From NCBI GenBank assembly GCA_017455685.1, contig JAFSZH010000041.1, positions 34,545-98,544 of the forward strand: DNA of 64,000 nt, written 5' to 3'. Origin of the DNA: Oscillospiraceae bacterium (GTDB lineage: Bacteria; Bacillota; Clostridia; Oscillospirales; Oscillospiraceae). How positions within the stretch are numbered: the first letter of the stretch is position 1; the number at the start of each line of letters is the position of its first letter. The translations under genes and the position numbers were made by a program. The notes below the pieces were generated by a model. That model saw only the letters and a list, made by a program, of their open reading frames with translations. It did no database searches and was not told where the DNA came from. Below are positions 23,265 through 31,094 of the stretch, in pieces.

Positions 23265-23292
23265 CCCCCACGGCCAAAAACGGCTGTGGGGG
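23265..23292 (+). terminator. Hairpin after the early operon
   Basis: An 11-bp GC-rich stem with one wobble pair (23265-23275 with 23282-23292) and loop aaaaac, 20 bp after the XRE gene. There is no good T-run, so termination is uncertain. Confidence 0.4.
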
Positions 23293-23314
23293 CGTTGTGT
23301 TGCGTTAAACGCTT

Positions 23315-23383
23315 TCAAAAAATCTTGATGCCGGCGCAGATCGCCATAAACACGACGGCCAGCGTGATGATCATATCGGGCAT
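23315..23383 (-). CDS. 22-aa single-TM micropeptide
   Basis: ATG 23383 follows GGAGG by eight bases. The peptide MPDMIITLAVVFMAICAGIK plus IF is a single hydrophobic helix ending in Lys. It is last in the leftward cluster, three bases after the previous gene. Strong start signal and codon pattern favour a real membrane micropeptide. Confidence 0.5.
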   Translation of the reverse strand: MPDMIITLAVVFMAICAGIKIF

Positions 23384-23386
23384 GGG

Positions 23387-23584
23387 TCAAACCTCCGTAT
23401 ATACGTTCTCAATCACCAAATGACTTGGCATGATAACAGGAACACAGCCCAAAAACTTAACGGAGCATTTTTCCGTATGGGGTATTCTCTTCACTTTCTC
23501 AACTGTCAGCAAACCGCTGTTGCTGCTGTTAATCTTGTCTCCTGTTTGCAAGTCTTTTGCATATTTGCGAACAACGTTTTCCAT
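23387..23584 (-). CDS. Small protein of the leftward cluster
   Basis: A 65-aa protein, ATG 23584 behind GAAAGGAAA. It looks like a small beta-barrel (TGDKINSSNSGLLTVEKVKR), no recognised family. Confidence 0.55.
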   Translation of the reverse strand: MENVVRKYAKDLQTGDKINSSNSGLLTVEKVKRIPHTEKCSVKFLGCVPVIMPSHLVIENVYTEV

Positions 23585-23633
23585 GGTCAATTTCCTTTCT
23601 CCCGGTCTATTGCCCGGCCGGGAGGGCGTGATT

Positions 23634-24047
23634 TCAATTCTTCAAAAAGCCCTGGTCGTTGATGTTTTTCAGCCACTGACGCAGGAAGTCGTCAAGGGAG
23701 GCCCGCAAGCTGGGGGAGTAGATCAACTGCCCGGCGGCGTTGTGCTTGTAGACCTGCTGATACAGTCCCATGTAATCGTTCTGGAAGGTCAGCGGCTCCA
23801 CGGTGCCGGCTTCAAAATCGACAGCAAAAGTCATATCCGGGTCGGCCATCATGTCCCCGTTCTGCTCTCCGTAGTGGGTCAGGGAGTACACCGGGCAGCC
23901 GTGCCGGTCCGTATATCCAAGGTTTTCAATAAACAGGGGCATAAAGCCGGGCGCTTCATACTGGCGGGAGGTCTTGTCCTGGTCAATTCCCTCGATCAAG
24001 GGAAGCAAACGCTTGAAATTGCAAGAGGCGTAACGGGTGGGTTTCAT
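23634..24047 (-). CDS. DUF6908-like protein
   Basis: A 137-aa protein starting at ATG 24047 (GAAAGGAATTG upstream). VYSLTHYGEQNGDMMADPDM is characteristic of a family found in mobile elements and phages of Clostridia. The function is unknown. Confidence 0.65.
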   Translation of the reverse strand: MKPTRYASCNFKRLLPLIEGIDQDKTSRQYEAPGFMPLFIENLGYTDRHGCPVYSLTHYGEQNGDMMADPDMTFAVDFEAGTVEPLTFQNDYMGLYQQVYKHNAAGQLIYSPSLRASLDDFLRQWLKNINDQGFLKN

Positions 24048-24125
24048 AATCAATTCCTTTCTGCCCTCGTGACCTCCGGGGCGGGTCAATTCGGTTTACT
24101 GCTTTTTCAATTCCAGGGGGACGGC

Positions 24126-24617
24126 TCACGCCGTCGCCCCGATTATGCTTTCTTCGCCGGCCGCGGTGAAGATCTGGCTGCCGTACTTGAACCGGATCTG
24201 CTCCATGCTGGACTTTCCGCGATACCAGCCCCGGCCGTCTTCCTCGTGCCGCCAGTACCAGCATTTTTTGCTGGAGCTCCACCGGCAGCCGGCCGTCTTC
24301 AATTCGGCTTTGTGCTTCCAGGTGTCGCCGCTGATCCAGAGCCAGGACCCGCAAAGCTCTACTTTCAGCCCGTCCAGCTTCAACAGCCGGGTGAGGATCC
24401 CGCGGAATTCCTCGGCGGTCTCGGTGGTCTGGTGGTGCTCGTCGTGGGTGGCGTTGTGCTGCTTTTTCAGAATTTCAAAGATCCGGTCGTGCTCGGCGTT
24501 GATCGCCTTCATGGTCTCCGCGTCGCCGCCCCGGTCGGGGTGGTGCTTCATGGCCAGCCGTCTATATTCGGCTTTCAGCTCGTCCAGCGTGCGGCAGTTT
24601 GCAAAGAAGTTTGTCAT
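24126..24617 (-). CDS. Phage DnaJ-like J-domain protein
   Basis: A 163-aa protein. The N-terminal half-size J-domain carries the HPD motif (26-28, MKHHPDRGG), which stimulates Hsp70 (DnaK) ATPase. The C-terminal part has a conserved LCGSWLWISGDT and CRWSSSKKCWYWR block seen in mobile-element J proteins and probably binds a client or DNA. First gene of the leftward cluster. It may recruit host DnaK for phage replication. Confidence 0.8.
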   Translation of the reverse strand: MTNFFANCRTLDELKAEYRRLAMKHHPDRGGDAETMKAINAEHDRIFEILKKQHNATHDEHHQTTETAEEFRGILTRLLKLDGLKVELCGSWLWISGDTWKHKAELKTAGCRWSSSKKCWYWRHEEDGRGWYRGKSSMEQIRFKYGSQIFTAAGEESIIGATA

Positions 24618-24721
24618 GGTGTTTTATCCTTTCCGGCTCTTGGCCTGTCCTTTATTCCTGCGGGCGTCAGCTTGTCCCGGCCGTGGCCGGTGGGCGCTGC
24701 CCTTGTCCTCTTGACGCTTTC

Positions 24722-24829
24722 ATCGTAGCACGTTGCAACGTGGATTGCAAGAGGCAAAGATGCACAAAGTTACAACGTGCAGTTTGTGCAGCTTGTACAC
24801 TTTACAACGTGCCACGGCTGGCATATAAT
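24722..24829. promoter_or_regulatory. Divergent promoters with palindromic operators
   Basis: Leftward promoter TTGCAA (24750-24745), 17 bp, TACGAT (24727-24722), whose spacer holds the perfect palindrome CACGTTGCAACGTG (24729-24742). Rightward promoter TTTACA (24801-24806), 17 bp, TATAAT (24824-24829). TTRCAACGTG occurs three times (24733-24742, 24770-24779, 24802-24811), the last overlapping the rightward -35. The RHH protein encoded next is the likely binder. Confidence 0.7.
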
Positions 24830-24857
24830 ATAAGAGACTTCCGGGGGAGGTGGTAGC

Positions 24858-25055
24858 ATGGTATCGGAAGCAAAGAAGGCAAGCAATCTGAAATGGGATC
24901 AAGAGAATATGACATACCAGACCGTCAAGGTCCGGCGGGAGCTCCTGGAAGAATTCAAAGCAGTATGCGCGGCCAGGGGCGACAGGGTGAACACGGTACT
25001 GCGGGAGGCCATGGAAAGATACATAGAAGAAAACAAAGCAGCCGGGGGCGGGTGA
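24858..25055 (+). CDS. Ribbon-helix-helix regulator
   Basis: A 65-aa Arc/MetJ-like protein behind GGGAGG. The strand TYQTVKVRREL and helices EEFKAVCAARGDRVNTVLRE form the RHH fold that binds tandem repeats as dimers. Probably autoregulates and controls the leftward DnaJ cluster through the adjoining repeats. Its stop lies within the terminator stem. Confidence 0.75.
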   Translation: MVSEAKKASNLKWDQENMTYQTVKVRRELLEEFKAVCAARGDRVNTVLREAMERYIEENKAAGGG

Positions 25056-25075
25056 CCGTCTCCGGCGCTTTTTTG
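25041..25075 (+). terminator. Terminator of the RHH gene
   Basis: An 11-bp stem (25041-25051 with 25056-25066) closed by GTGA, followed by a six-T run. The left arm lies within the last codons of the RHH gene. Confidence 0.8.
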
Positions 25076-25184
25076 CAAATAGTGGCGTTTTTCATATAAA
25101 GATTGTATGACTTGCTTGACATAGCTGTAACTGTCTGCTACCTTGCCGGCGAAAACAGGACCACGACAGGGAGGAGGGGACCAG

Positions 25185-25628
25185 ATGGCCAGACCGCGCA
25201 AGGCGTCGCCGGAGAAGCTGGAAGAGACAGTCTCCGCGCTGATCGCTGAATACCAGGCAACGCAAAACGTCGATTGCTTGACGGATTATACAGTCATGCA
25301 GCGGCTCAATATTTCCCCCCGTACTCTGGAAACGTATTACGACGGGGAAGCAGATAAAGCTATTCTGGAAGATAATAATATATCTGACGAGGATAGGGAG
25401 AGATATACAAAAAGCGGTTACCGCCAAGCTATAAAAAAGCTGGTGGAGTTCCGCCGCGCTGTCTGCGTCCAGCACATAGCAACGGAGCGTGTTGCAAGTG
25501 GCTGGATTTTCCTGTCGAAGCAACCCCACTGGGGCGGCTTCCAGGACGTTCAGAGGACCGAGAGCAGGGGAGAGCAGCGTATAACAGTATGCATTTCTGG
25601 GCCCGATGGAAAGCCCCTGCGGGAGTGA
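25185..25628 (+). CDS. Putative terminase small subunit
   Basis: A 147-aa protein after GGGAGGAGG. The N-terminal half has a helix-turn-helix-like region (DYTVMQRLNISPRTLETYY). The C-terminal end (GWIFLSKQPHWGGFQDVQR) resembles DNA-recognition subunits of Clostridia phage terminases. Located 2 kb before the large subunit with a fibre-type gene between them. A weak TTGACA-17-TACCTT promoter lies at 25116-25144. Confidence 0.6.
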   Translation: MARPRKASPEKLEETVSALIAEYQATQNVDCLTDYTVMQRLNISPRTLETYYDGEADKAILEDNNISDEDRERYTKSGYRQAIKKLVEFRRAVCVQHIATERVASGWIFLSKQPHWGGFQDVQRTESRGEQRITVCISGPDGKPLRE

Positions 25629-25967
25629 TCCGGAGTATTCACTTTATGCAAAACCAGGAAAGCATTGAAAACACAGGATTTCTTGCTTTCAAAAATTGCA
25701 CAAAATAGATATTTTGTTTAACTTCTGCCTGTTTGCGGTGAATATCGCATGAATATCGCTGCATAAGGCAATTCCCCCGGCGGGCTGCGCTGGGCTGGGG
25801 GGATTAAGGCCCCGGGGCGTGGTGGGGGGTGCCCTGGCGGGAGGATCGTTCCCGGGCTGGCCCCCTCCCCCCACCCGGAAAAACGGGGGCCCGGTCCGGA
25901 AAACGACTACGTGTATATATCACACACACACTGGTACAGCTTGGAAAAGCTGGGAAAGGGGAAAGGG
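25629..25967 (+). other. Non-coding gap before the late operon
   Basis: 339 bases without a credible gene. It holds a perfect 8-bp inverted repeat ACAAAATA/TATTTTGT with 2-bp spacer (25700-25717), a tandem GAATATCGC pair (about 25739-25757), and then a very G/C-skewed stretch (25775-25895) able to form several overlapping hairpins. It may contain the late promoter or packaging site; neither is proven. Confidence 0.5.
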
Positions 25968-26162
25968 ATGGCGTACAAGAACGTGCCCCAGCGTGGGAGC
26001 GAGGAATGGTTTTTCGTTGCGGACAGTGATTCTGACGTGACGACGATCGACGCGGAGAACCCGGAAGCGCCGGTAGGGAGCGTAATCATCGCGGACAACA
26101 GCGGAAGTCCGGCGATCTACATGAAGTACCCGACGGCGGGGTGGAGCCAGGTCAGCGAGTAA
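25968..26162 (+). CDS. Small virion-associated protein candidate
   Basis: A 64-aa protein, ATG 25968 behind AAAGGGG. Beta-rich (VGSVIIADNSGSPAIYMKYP), ends GWSQVSE. Encoded just before the fibre-type protein; such short proteins often accompany receptor-binding genes. Confidence 0.55.
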   Translation: MAYKNVPQRGSEEWFFVADSDSDVTTIDAENPEAPVGSVIIADNSGSPAIYMKYPTAGWSQVSE

Positions 26163-26175
26163 GGAGGGTGTCCAT

Positions 26176-27423
26176 ATGAAGGGATTGACCCTGACAGAGA
26201 TCCTTGTAAAGCGTGGTACGTTTCCGTACTTCCGCATGAGTGCGCCGGAGCGTGCGCTGTGGCTGACGAAGGTAATAAGCGGCGGGTCTGCTGCGATCAT
26301 CAAGACGATCACCGGCTCTGCCCCGCTGACCCTGACCAATGCCGTCCACCACGCCATCCGCAGCCTGACGCAAACGGGCAAATGCACCCAGTCCACCACG
26401 CCCACTCCGGACGCTCCTGTTGACATCGTGTGCAACAACGGGGCGCTCCGTTTCTCCGCAAACATGGCGAATGTGAACGAGCAGACGGCAAAGGTCGGGT
26501 GGTACATTTCCGCGCAGGGACAGGAGTTGGAAAGTCCTTACAACTGGATTTATAACGCCTATATCCCTGTCGAGCCGAATACCAAATACACGCTGTCAAT
26601 GTCCGCGCCTGTTTACTACGTTACCATCAGCGAGTATGTGGGCGAGGGTAGCGGCTTTTACCGCAGAAATGCAGGCACGACAGGCGGCAATACTTCGCTT
26701 ACCATCACAACGGGCACGAACACGCACTATATCCGATTTGGCGCAAATCTCATTAGCACAGACATCACGCTTGCTGACGTCCTTGCTATCAACTGGATGC
26801 TGAACGAGGGAGATACGGCTATCCCGTATGCGCCGTATGTTGTCGGCGGCGTCTACGCAGACGGTACACCCGAAACGCTGACCATCACGGACGAGGACAG
26901 CAACACGCAGACGGCCTCTGTGGTCAATCTCTTTGCTGTCGGTGACTACAAAGATGAGCAGGAAATTATCTCCGGGTTGGTCAACAGAAAAATCGGACTA
27001 TATGTCTTTACTGGCACGGAGGAATTTATCGCTGGCAACTACGGTTGGATTACCGAAGCCGTTCAAAATCAAGCGGCTGGGTCGTATGCCGCGATATGTA
27101 CGCATTTCGCCGGGACAGCCAGCTCTCCTCAATCGAGCAACAACGGCGTCCGTGTTTATCGTACGACAGGCGGCGTTGGGAGAATTTATTTTGCCGTTAA
27201 TGCCACCTATACCACGAAAGAGGCGTTCCAAGCGTTTCTCGCCGCACAGTACGCCGCAGGAAATCCCGTCATTGTCGTTTATCCGCTTGCCGAGCCGTAC
27301 ACCGAGCAGACCACGGCTCATGCTCTGCGCACCACCGAGGGGACGAACACCGTGAGCGTGACGAGTAACGTTGACCCGGTGACGCTGGAAGTGAAGTACA
27401 AGGCAAAGGCGGAGGCGGCGTGA
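26176..27423 (+). CDS. Putative receptor-binding / tail fibre protein
   Basis: A 415-aa protein. The segment TGKCTQSTTPTPDAPVDIVCNN and the long Thr/Asn/Gly-rich beta-structured remainder (sugar-binding-like jelly-roll at about 95-215) recur in Clostridia phage fibre and baseplate proteins. Position is odd: upstream of the terminase large subunit and far from the other fibre genes. AAGGAGG precedes the ATG. Confidence 0.6.
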   Translation: MKGLTLTEILVKRGTFPYFRMSAPERALWLTKVISGGSAAIIKTITGSAPLTLTNAVHHAIRSLTQTGKCTQSTTPTPDAPVDIVCNNGALRFSANMANVNEQTAKVGWYISAQGQELESPYNWIYNAYIPVEPNTKYTLSMSAPVYYVTISEYVGEGSGFYRRNAGTTGGNTSLTITTGTNTHYIRFGANLISTDITLADVLAINWMLNEGDTAIPYAPYVVGGVYADGTPETLTITDEDSNTQTASVVNLFAVGDYKDEQEIISGLVNRKIGLYVFTGTEEFIAGNYGWITEAVQNQAAGSYAAICTHFAGTASSPQSSNNGVRVYRTTGGVGRIYFAVNATYTTKEAFQAFLAAQYAAGNPVIVVYPLAEPYTEQTTAHALRTTEGTNTVSVTSNVDPVTLEVKYKAKAEAA

Positions 27424-27575
27424 TGCGGAAGGCCGAAGTTGTGGACGGCTGGGCGCTGTGCCCATGCCCGGGGTGCCGGAAAAAGCTGGCACGGGTCTAT
27501 TACGGGGCGTCTGCCCACGGGATCGAACTCTACTGCCGGAGCTGCCGAAGCTCCTGCGTTCTGGAGCTGAAATAA
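27423..27575 (+). CDS. Com-like zinc-finger microprotein
   Basis: A 50-aa protein whose ATG overlaps the previous stop. CPCPGC and CRSCRSSC pairs form a four-Cys zinc ribbon like that of phage Mu Com and related phage proteins, which bind mRNA or DNA. Followed by a terminator. Confidence 0.65.
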   Translation: MRKAEVVDGWALCPCPGCRKKLARVYYGASAHGIELYCRSCRSSCVLELK

Positions 27576-27613
27576 TCAAATACAGGCCATAGAGCCAAGC
27601 AAGAGAGGCTGAG

Positions 27614-27648
27614 AGCCCATTTATCCGAAGGGATAGATGGGCTTTTTT
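27614..27648 (+). terminator. Terminator before terL
   Basis: A 13-bp stem with one wobble (27614-27626 with 27631-27643), loop GAAG, then six Ts. It separates the fibre/Com genes from the terminase gene, implying a promoter or antitermination for the downstream late operon. Confidence 0.8.
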
Positions 27649-27666
27649 CTTTTGAGAAAGGACGGC

Positions 27667-29091
27667 ATGGGAAGACTGAAGAAAGCGGCGACGGAGAGCG
27701 CGGGCGGGACGCTGAACCTGGGACGGCTGAATCCGAAGCAGGTCATGTTCTACCAGAGCAAGACAAAGTATACGGCCTACGGCGGCGCACGGGGCGGCGG
27801 CAAGACGCACGTGATGCGGATCAAGGCGGTCATGGGTGCGCTGGAGCACCCGGGCATAAAGATACTGATCATCCGGCGGACGTATGCGGAATTGCAGAGC
27901 AACCACATTGAGCCGATTTTGGCTTTGGGGCTGGAACCGCAATTCGCGGTATACAACCGGCAGCTTCACAAGCTGTACTTCAACAACGGCAGCACGATCA
28001 CTTTCGGGCACTTCAATTCGTATGATTCCGCGTTCCAGGAATACCAGGGCCAGGAATTCGACTGGATCTTCATGGACGAGGCGACGCAGTTCACGGAAAA
28101 GGAATTCCGGCTGCTGGGCGGCTGTCTCCGCGGCGTGAACAATATCCCGAAGCGGTTTTACCTGTCGTGCAACCCGGGCGGCGTCGGGCACCGCTGGGTA
28201 AAAAGGCTGTTCGTTGACCGGGACTTCAAGATGAATTCGGCCAACCCGGAAGAGAACGAGGACCCGGCGGACTATGCGTTCATACAGGCGACGGTGGACG
28301 ACAACACCGCGCTGATGGAGAGCGAGGGCGGCCGGGAGTATTTGAAGTCGCTGTCACAGCTGCCGGAGAACATCCGGGCAGCGCACCGGTACGGCGACTG
28401 GAACGTGCTGTCGGGCAACTACTTCCCGGAGTTTTCGGAAGGGAAACACGTATGCGCCCCGTTTGCAATCCCCAAGTGGTGGAGGAAATACCGGGCGTTT
28501 GACTACGGCTTGGACATGCTGGCGTGTTTCTGGTTTGCAATCGACGAGGATGGCCGGGCGTGGTGTTACCGGGAGCTGTACCAAAAGGATCTTGTGGTCT
28601 CGGACGCTGCGCGGACGATCCTGGAAAACACCGGGGTCCGGGAAAAGATAGAGATCACCTTTGCCCCGCCGGATCTGTGGAGCAGACAGAAGGACACGGG
28701 CAAGAGCATGGCGGAGCTGTTCATGGTGAACGGGCTGCCGCTGGTAAAGGCCAGCAACAACCGCGTGCAGGGCTGGCTGCAAGTGAAGGAATTTTTGAAA
28801 GACGGCGAGGATGGGAAGCCGGGACTGGTCTTCTTCAACAACTGCCGGCGGATCTGCGAGGAGCTGTCGGAGATACAGACGGACGACAACAACCCCAACG
28901 ACGTGGCGAAGGAGCCCCACGACATCACCCACGGCCCGGACGGAATCCGGTATTTCTGCGTAAGCCGGAGCTTGCCGGGGGAGCCGGAAAAGGCGGCGGC
29001 GGAAGAACCGGACGATTTCTCCGAGGCGGAAAACGACTACGACGCGGTAATGACCGGCGGTGAAGCCGACGCCGGGTATCTGATGTACTGA
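27667..29091 (+). CDS. terL: Terminase large subunit
   Basis: A 474-aa packaging motor. Walker A GGARGGGKT (39-47), Walker B WIFMDEAT (Asp137, Glu138), and a C-terminal RNase H-like nuclease beginning at FDYGLD (Asp279). It pumps phage DNA into the procapsid and cuts it. The ATG at 27667 follows GAAAGGA; an in-frame ATG ten codons earlier lies in the terminator. Confidence 0.95.
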   Translation: MGRLKKAATESAGGTLNLGRLNPKQVMFYQSKTKYTAYGGARGGGKTHVMRIKAVMGALEHPGIKILIIRRTYAELQSNHIEPILALGLEPQFAVYNRQLHKLYFNNGSTITFGHFNSYDSAFQEYQGQEFDWIFMDEATQFTEKEFRLLGGCLRGVNNIPKRFYLSCNPGGVGHRWVKRLFVDRDFKMNSANPEENEDPADYAFIQATVDDNTALMESEGGREYLKSLSQLPENIRAAHRYGDWNVLSGNYFPEFSEGKHVCAPFAIPKWWRKYRAFDYGLDMLACFWFAIDEDGRAWCYRELYQKDLVVSDAARTILENTGVREKIEITFAPPDLWSRQKDTGKSMAELFMVNGLPLVKASNNRVQGWLQVKEFLKDGEDGKPGLVFFNNCRRICEELSEIQTDDNNPNDVAKEPHDITHGPDGIRYFCVSRSLPGEPEKAAAEEPDDFSEAENDYDAVMTGGEADAGYLMY

Positions 29092-29104
29092 AAGGACGGG
29101 GGAT

Positions 29105-29332
29105 ATGTTCAAGCGGTTAAGAGAGGATCTGATGCGGTTTGAGGCCCTACTTGCACGGTTTGAAGCCATCGTAACGGAAATGGAATTTCAGAGAGCGGTG
29201 GGCGTGAACCGGCTGGAAGAGAAGCCGGACCCGGAACAGGAGCGCCGGAACCGCATGTTCAACGAGGGACTGGACAATCTGCTGTCCTATGACGGACGGC
29301 CGCAGGAGGCGCGGAACGATGCAGAAGGGTGA
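29105..29332 (+). CDS. Small helical protein between terL and portal
   Basis: A 75-aa, charged, entirely helical protein (FKRLREDLMRFEALLARFEA). It overlaps the portal start. Unknown; may be a portal or packaging co-factor. Confidence 0.6.
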   Translation: MFKRLREDLMRFEALLARFEAIVTEMEFQRAVGVNRLEEKPDPEQERRNRMFNEGLDNLLSYDGRPQEARNDAEG

Positions 29333-31049
29333 AAAGCTCCGCCGGGAGATCTACAAGCAGTTCCGGAGCGGGCTGGAGTTCAACAACAAGATTGAGCTGA
29401 ACGACACGGTGGAGACAAACGAAAACTTCTTCATCGGCAAGCAGTGGGAGGGCGTGCAGAGCAACGGGCTGCCCAAGCCCGTGTTCAACTTTCTGAAACG
29501 GGTGACGCTCCACCAGGTGGCCAACATCACCAGCGACAACATCGCCATGAACGCCACGCCACTGGCAGCGGCGCCGGACGACAAGGAGATAGAGAAGCTG
29601 ACGGCCATGGTGAACGACGAGTTTGCCGCGCTGCTGGAACACAACCGTATTCCCAACCTGACGAGGGAGTACATGCGGAACGCGGCGGTGGACGGCGACG
29701 GGGCCACATATTCGTGGTGGGACCCGGACGCGGAGGTCAGCGAGGGCATCAAGGGCACCATCCGCACGGAAGTCATTGAAAACACCCGTATGCTGTTCGG
29801 CAATCCCAACAGCAAGGACGTACAGAGCCAGCCGTGGATCATCATTTTCCGGCGGGATTTTGTGGACGCGGTGCGGGACTACGCCGAGGAACACGGCGCC
29901 TCCAAGGAAGAAGCGGCAAAGATCGTTCCGGACGACGACGAGAACCAGAGCAAATTTGAATCCTACGTTGACGACCGGTGCACGGTTGTGCTCCGGCTCC
30001 GCAGGGACAAGAAGACGAAAACCATCTGGGCGGCGGAAGTAACCAAAAACGCGGTGGTCCGGGATGAGTGGGATCTGGGAATCCGGCTGTACCCCATCAC
30101 GTGGGTGCCGTGGGATTACGTGCAGGACAGCTACCACGGCCAGAGCCTGATCACCGGGCTTATCCCCAACCAGATCTACGTGAACAAGATGTTTGCCATG
30201 GTGATGATCTCCACCATGACGACGGCTTATCCGAAAGTCGTTTACGACAAGACGCGGATCGCCAACTGGACAAACCAGGTCGGCGCGGCTATCGGGGTCA
30301 ACGGCGGGGACATGAACAGCGTGGCGCGGATCATCGACCCGGCGCAGGTCTCCCCGCAGATTTCGCAGTTCATCGACACGGCCATCAACTACACGCAGAC
30401 CTTCACCGGAGCGACGGCGGCGGCGCTGGGCGACACCCGGCCGGACAATACCTCGGCCATCATCGCCTTGCAGCGGGCGGCCAGTATTCCGTCCGAGATC
30501 ACCAAGCAGAATCTCTATAACAGCATCGAGGACCTGGGCCGCATTTATCTGGAATTCATGGCGGAGTATTACGGCAAGCGGCCGGTGGACGTGCCCATCA
30601 AAGACGCGGCAGAAGACCCGGCGATGCTGGAATTCGCGGGGATCCCGGCCAATCAGAAAGTTGTCGTGGACTTCGACTTCTCCCGGCTGAAAAAGGTGCC
30701 GATGCAGATGCGGCTTGACGTGGGCGCTTCTTCGTACTGGTCGGAGATCGCCAGCACGCAGACGCTGGACAACCTGCTCCAGCAGGACAAGATCGACCTG
30801 ATCGACTATCTGGAGCGCATACCGGAGGGCTACATCTCCAAGCGCCAGGAGCTGATAGAGAAGTATTCCGCGGCCATGGCGCCGGCACAGCCGCAGATGC
30901 CCATGCCGGGCATGGAGGGAGCAGCGCCGGACATGCCGCCGAGAGGCGGCGGGCAGCTGGTGGACACGGGGGCGCAGGAGCCCATCCCCACCACGCGGGG
31001 CTACTCCGAATTGCAAAGGAAGGTAAACCGCACAGGTTTGACCGAATAA
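29319..31049 (+). CDS. P22-type portal protein
   Basis: A 576-aa ring protein of the procapsid vertex. The N-terminus (NDTVETNENFFIGKQWEGVQ) and VFNFLKRVTLHQVANITSDN match P22-like portals of Clostridia phages. The C-terminus has a Met/Pro/Gln-rich tail (about 530-560). The ATG at 29319 follows GGAGG. Followed by scaffold and coat genes in the canonical order. Confidence 0.88.
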   Translation: MQKGEKLRREIYKQFRSGLEFNNKIELNDTVETNENFFIGKQWEGVQSNGLPKPVFNFLKRVTLHQVANITSDNIAMNATPLAAAPDDKEIEKLTAMVNDEFAALLEHNRIPNLTREYMRNAAVDGDGATYSWWDPDAEVSEGIKGTIRTEVIENTRMLFGNPNSKDVQSQPWIIIFRRDFVDAVRDYAEEHGASKEEAAKIVPDDDENQSKFESYVDDRCTVVLRLRRDKKTKTIWAAEVTKNAVVRDEWDLGIRLYPITWVPWDYVQDSYHGQSLITGLIPNQIYVNKMFAMVMISTMTTAYPKVVYDKTRIANWTNQVGAAIGVNGGDMNSVARIIDPAQVSPQISQFIDTAINYTQTFTGATAAALGDTRPDNTSAIIALQRAASIPSEITKQNLYNSIEDLGRIYLEFMAEYYGKRPVDVPIKDAAEDPAMLEFAGIPANQKVVVDFDFSRLKKVPMQMRLDVGASSYWSEIASTQTLDNLLQQDKIDLIDYLERIPEGYISKRQELIEKYSAAMAPAQPQMPMPGMEGAAPDMPPRGGGQLVDTGAQEPIPTTRGYSELQRKVNRTGLTE

Positions 31050-31094
31050 ATCATAATCCGACACCGGCCGACCATAGCCGGAGAAAGGAACGAC

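Noticed and set aside
23265-23292. Strong intrinsic terminator of the early operon
   Set aside because: The stem is good but lacks a T-run, so it is listed only as a hairp in with low confidence.
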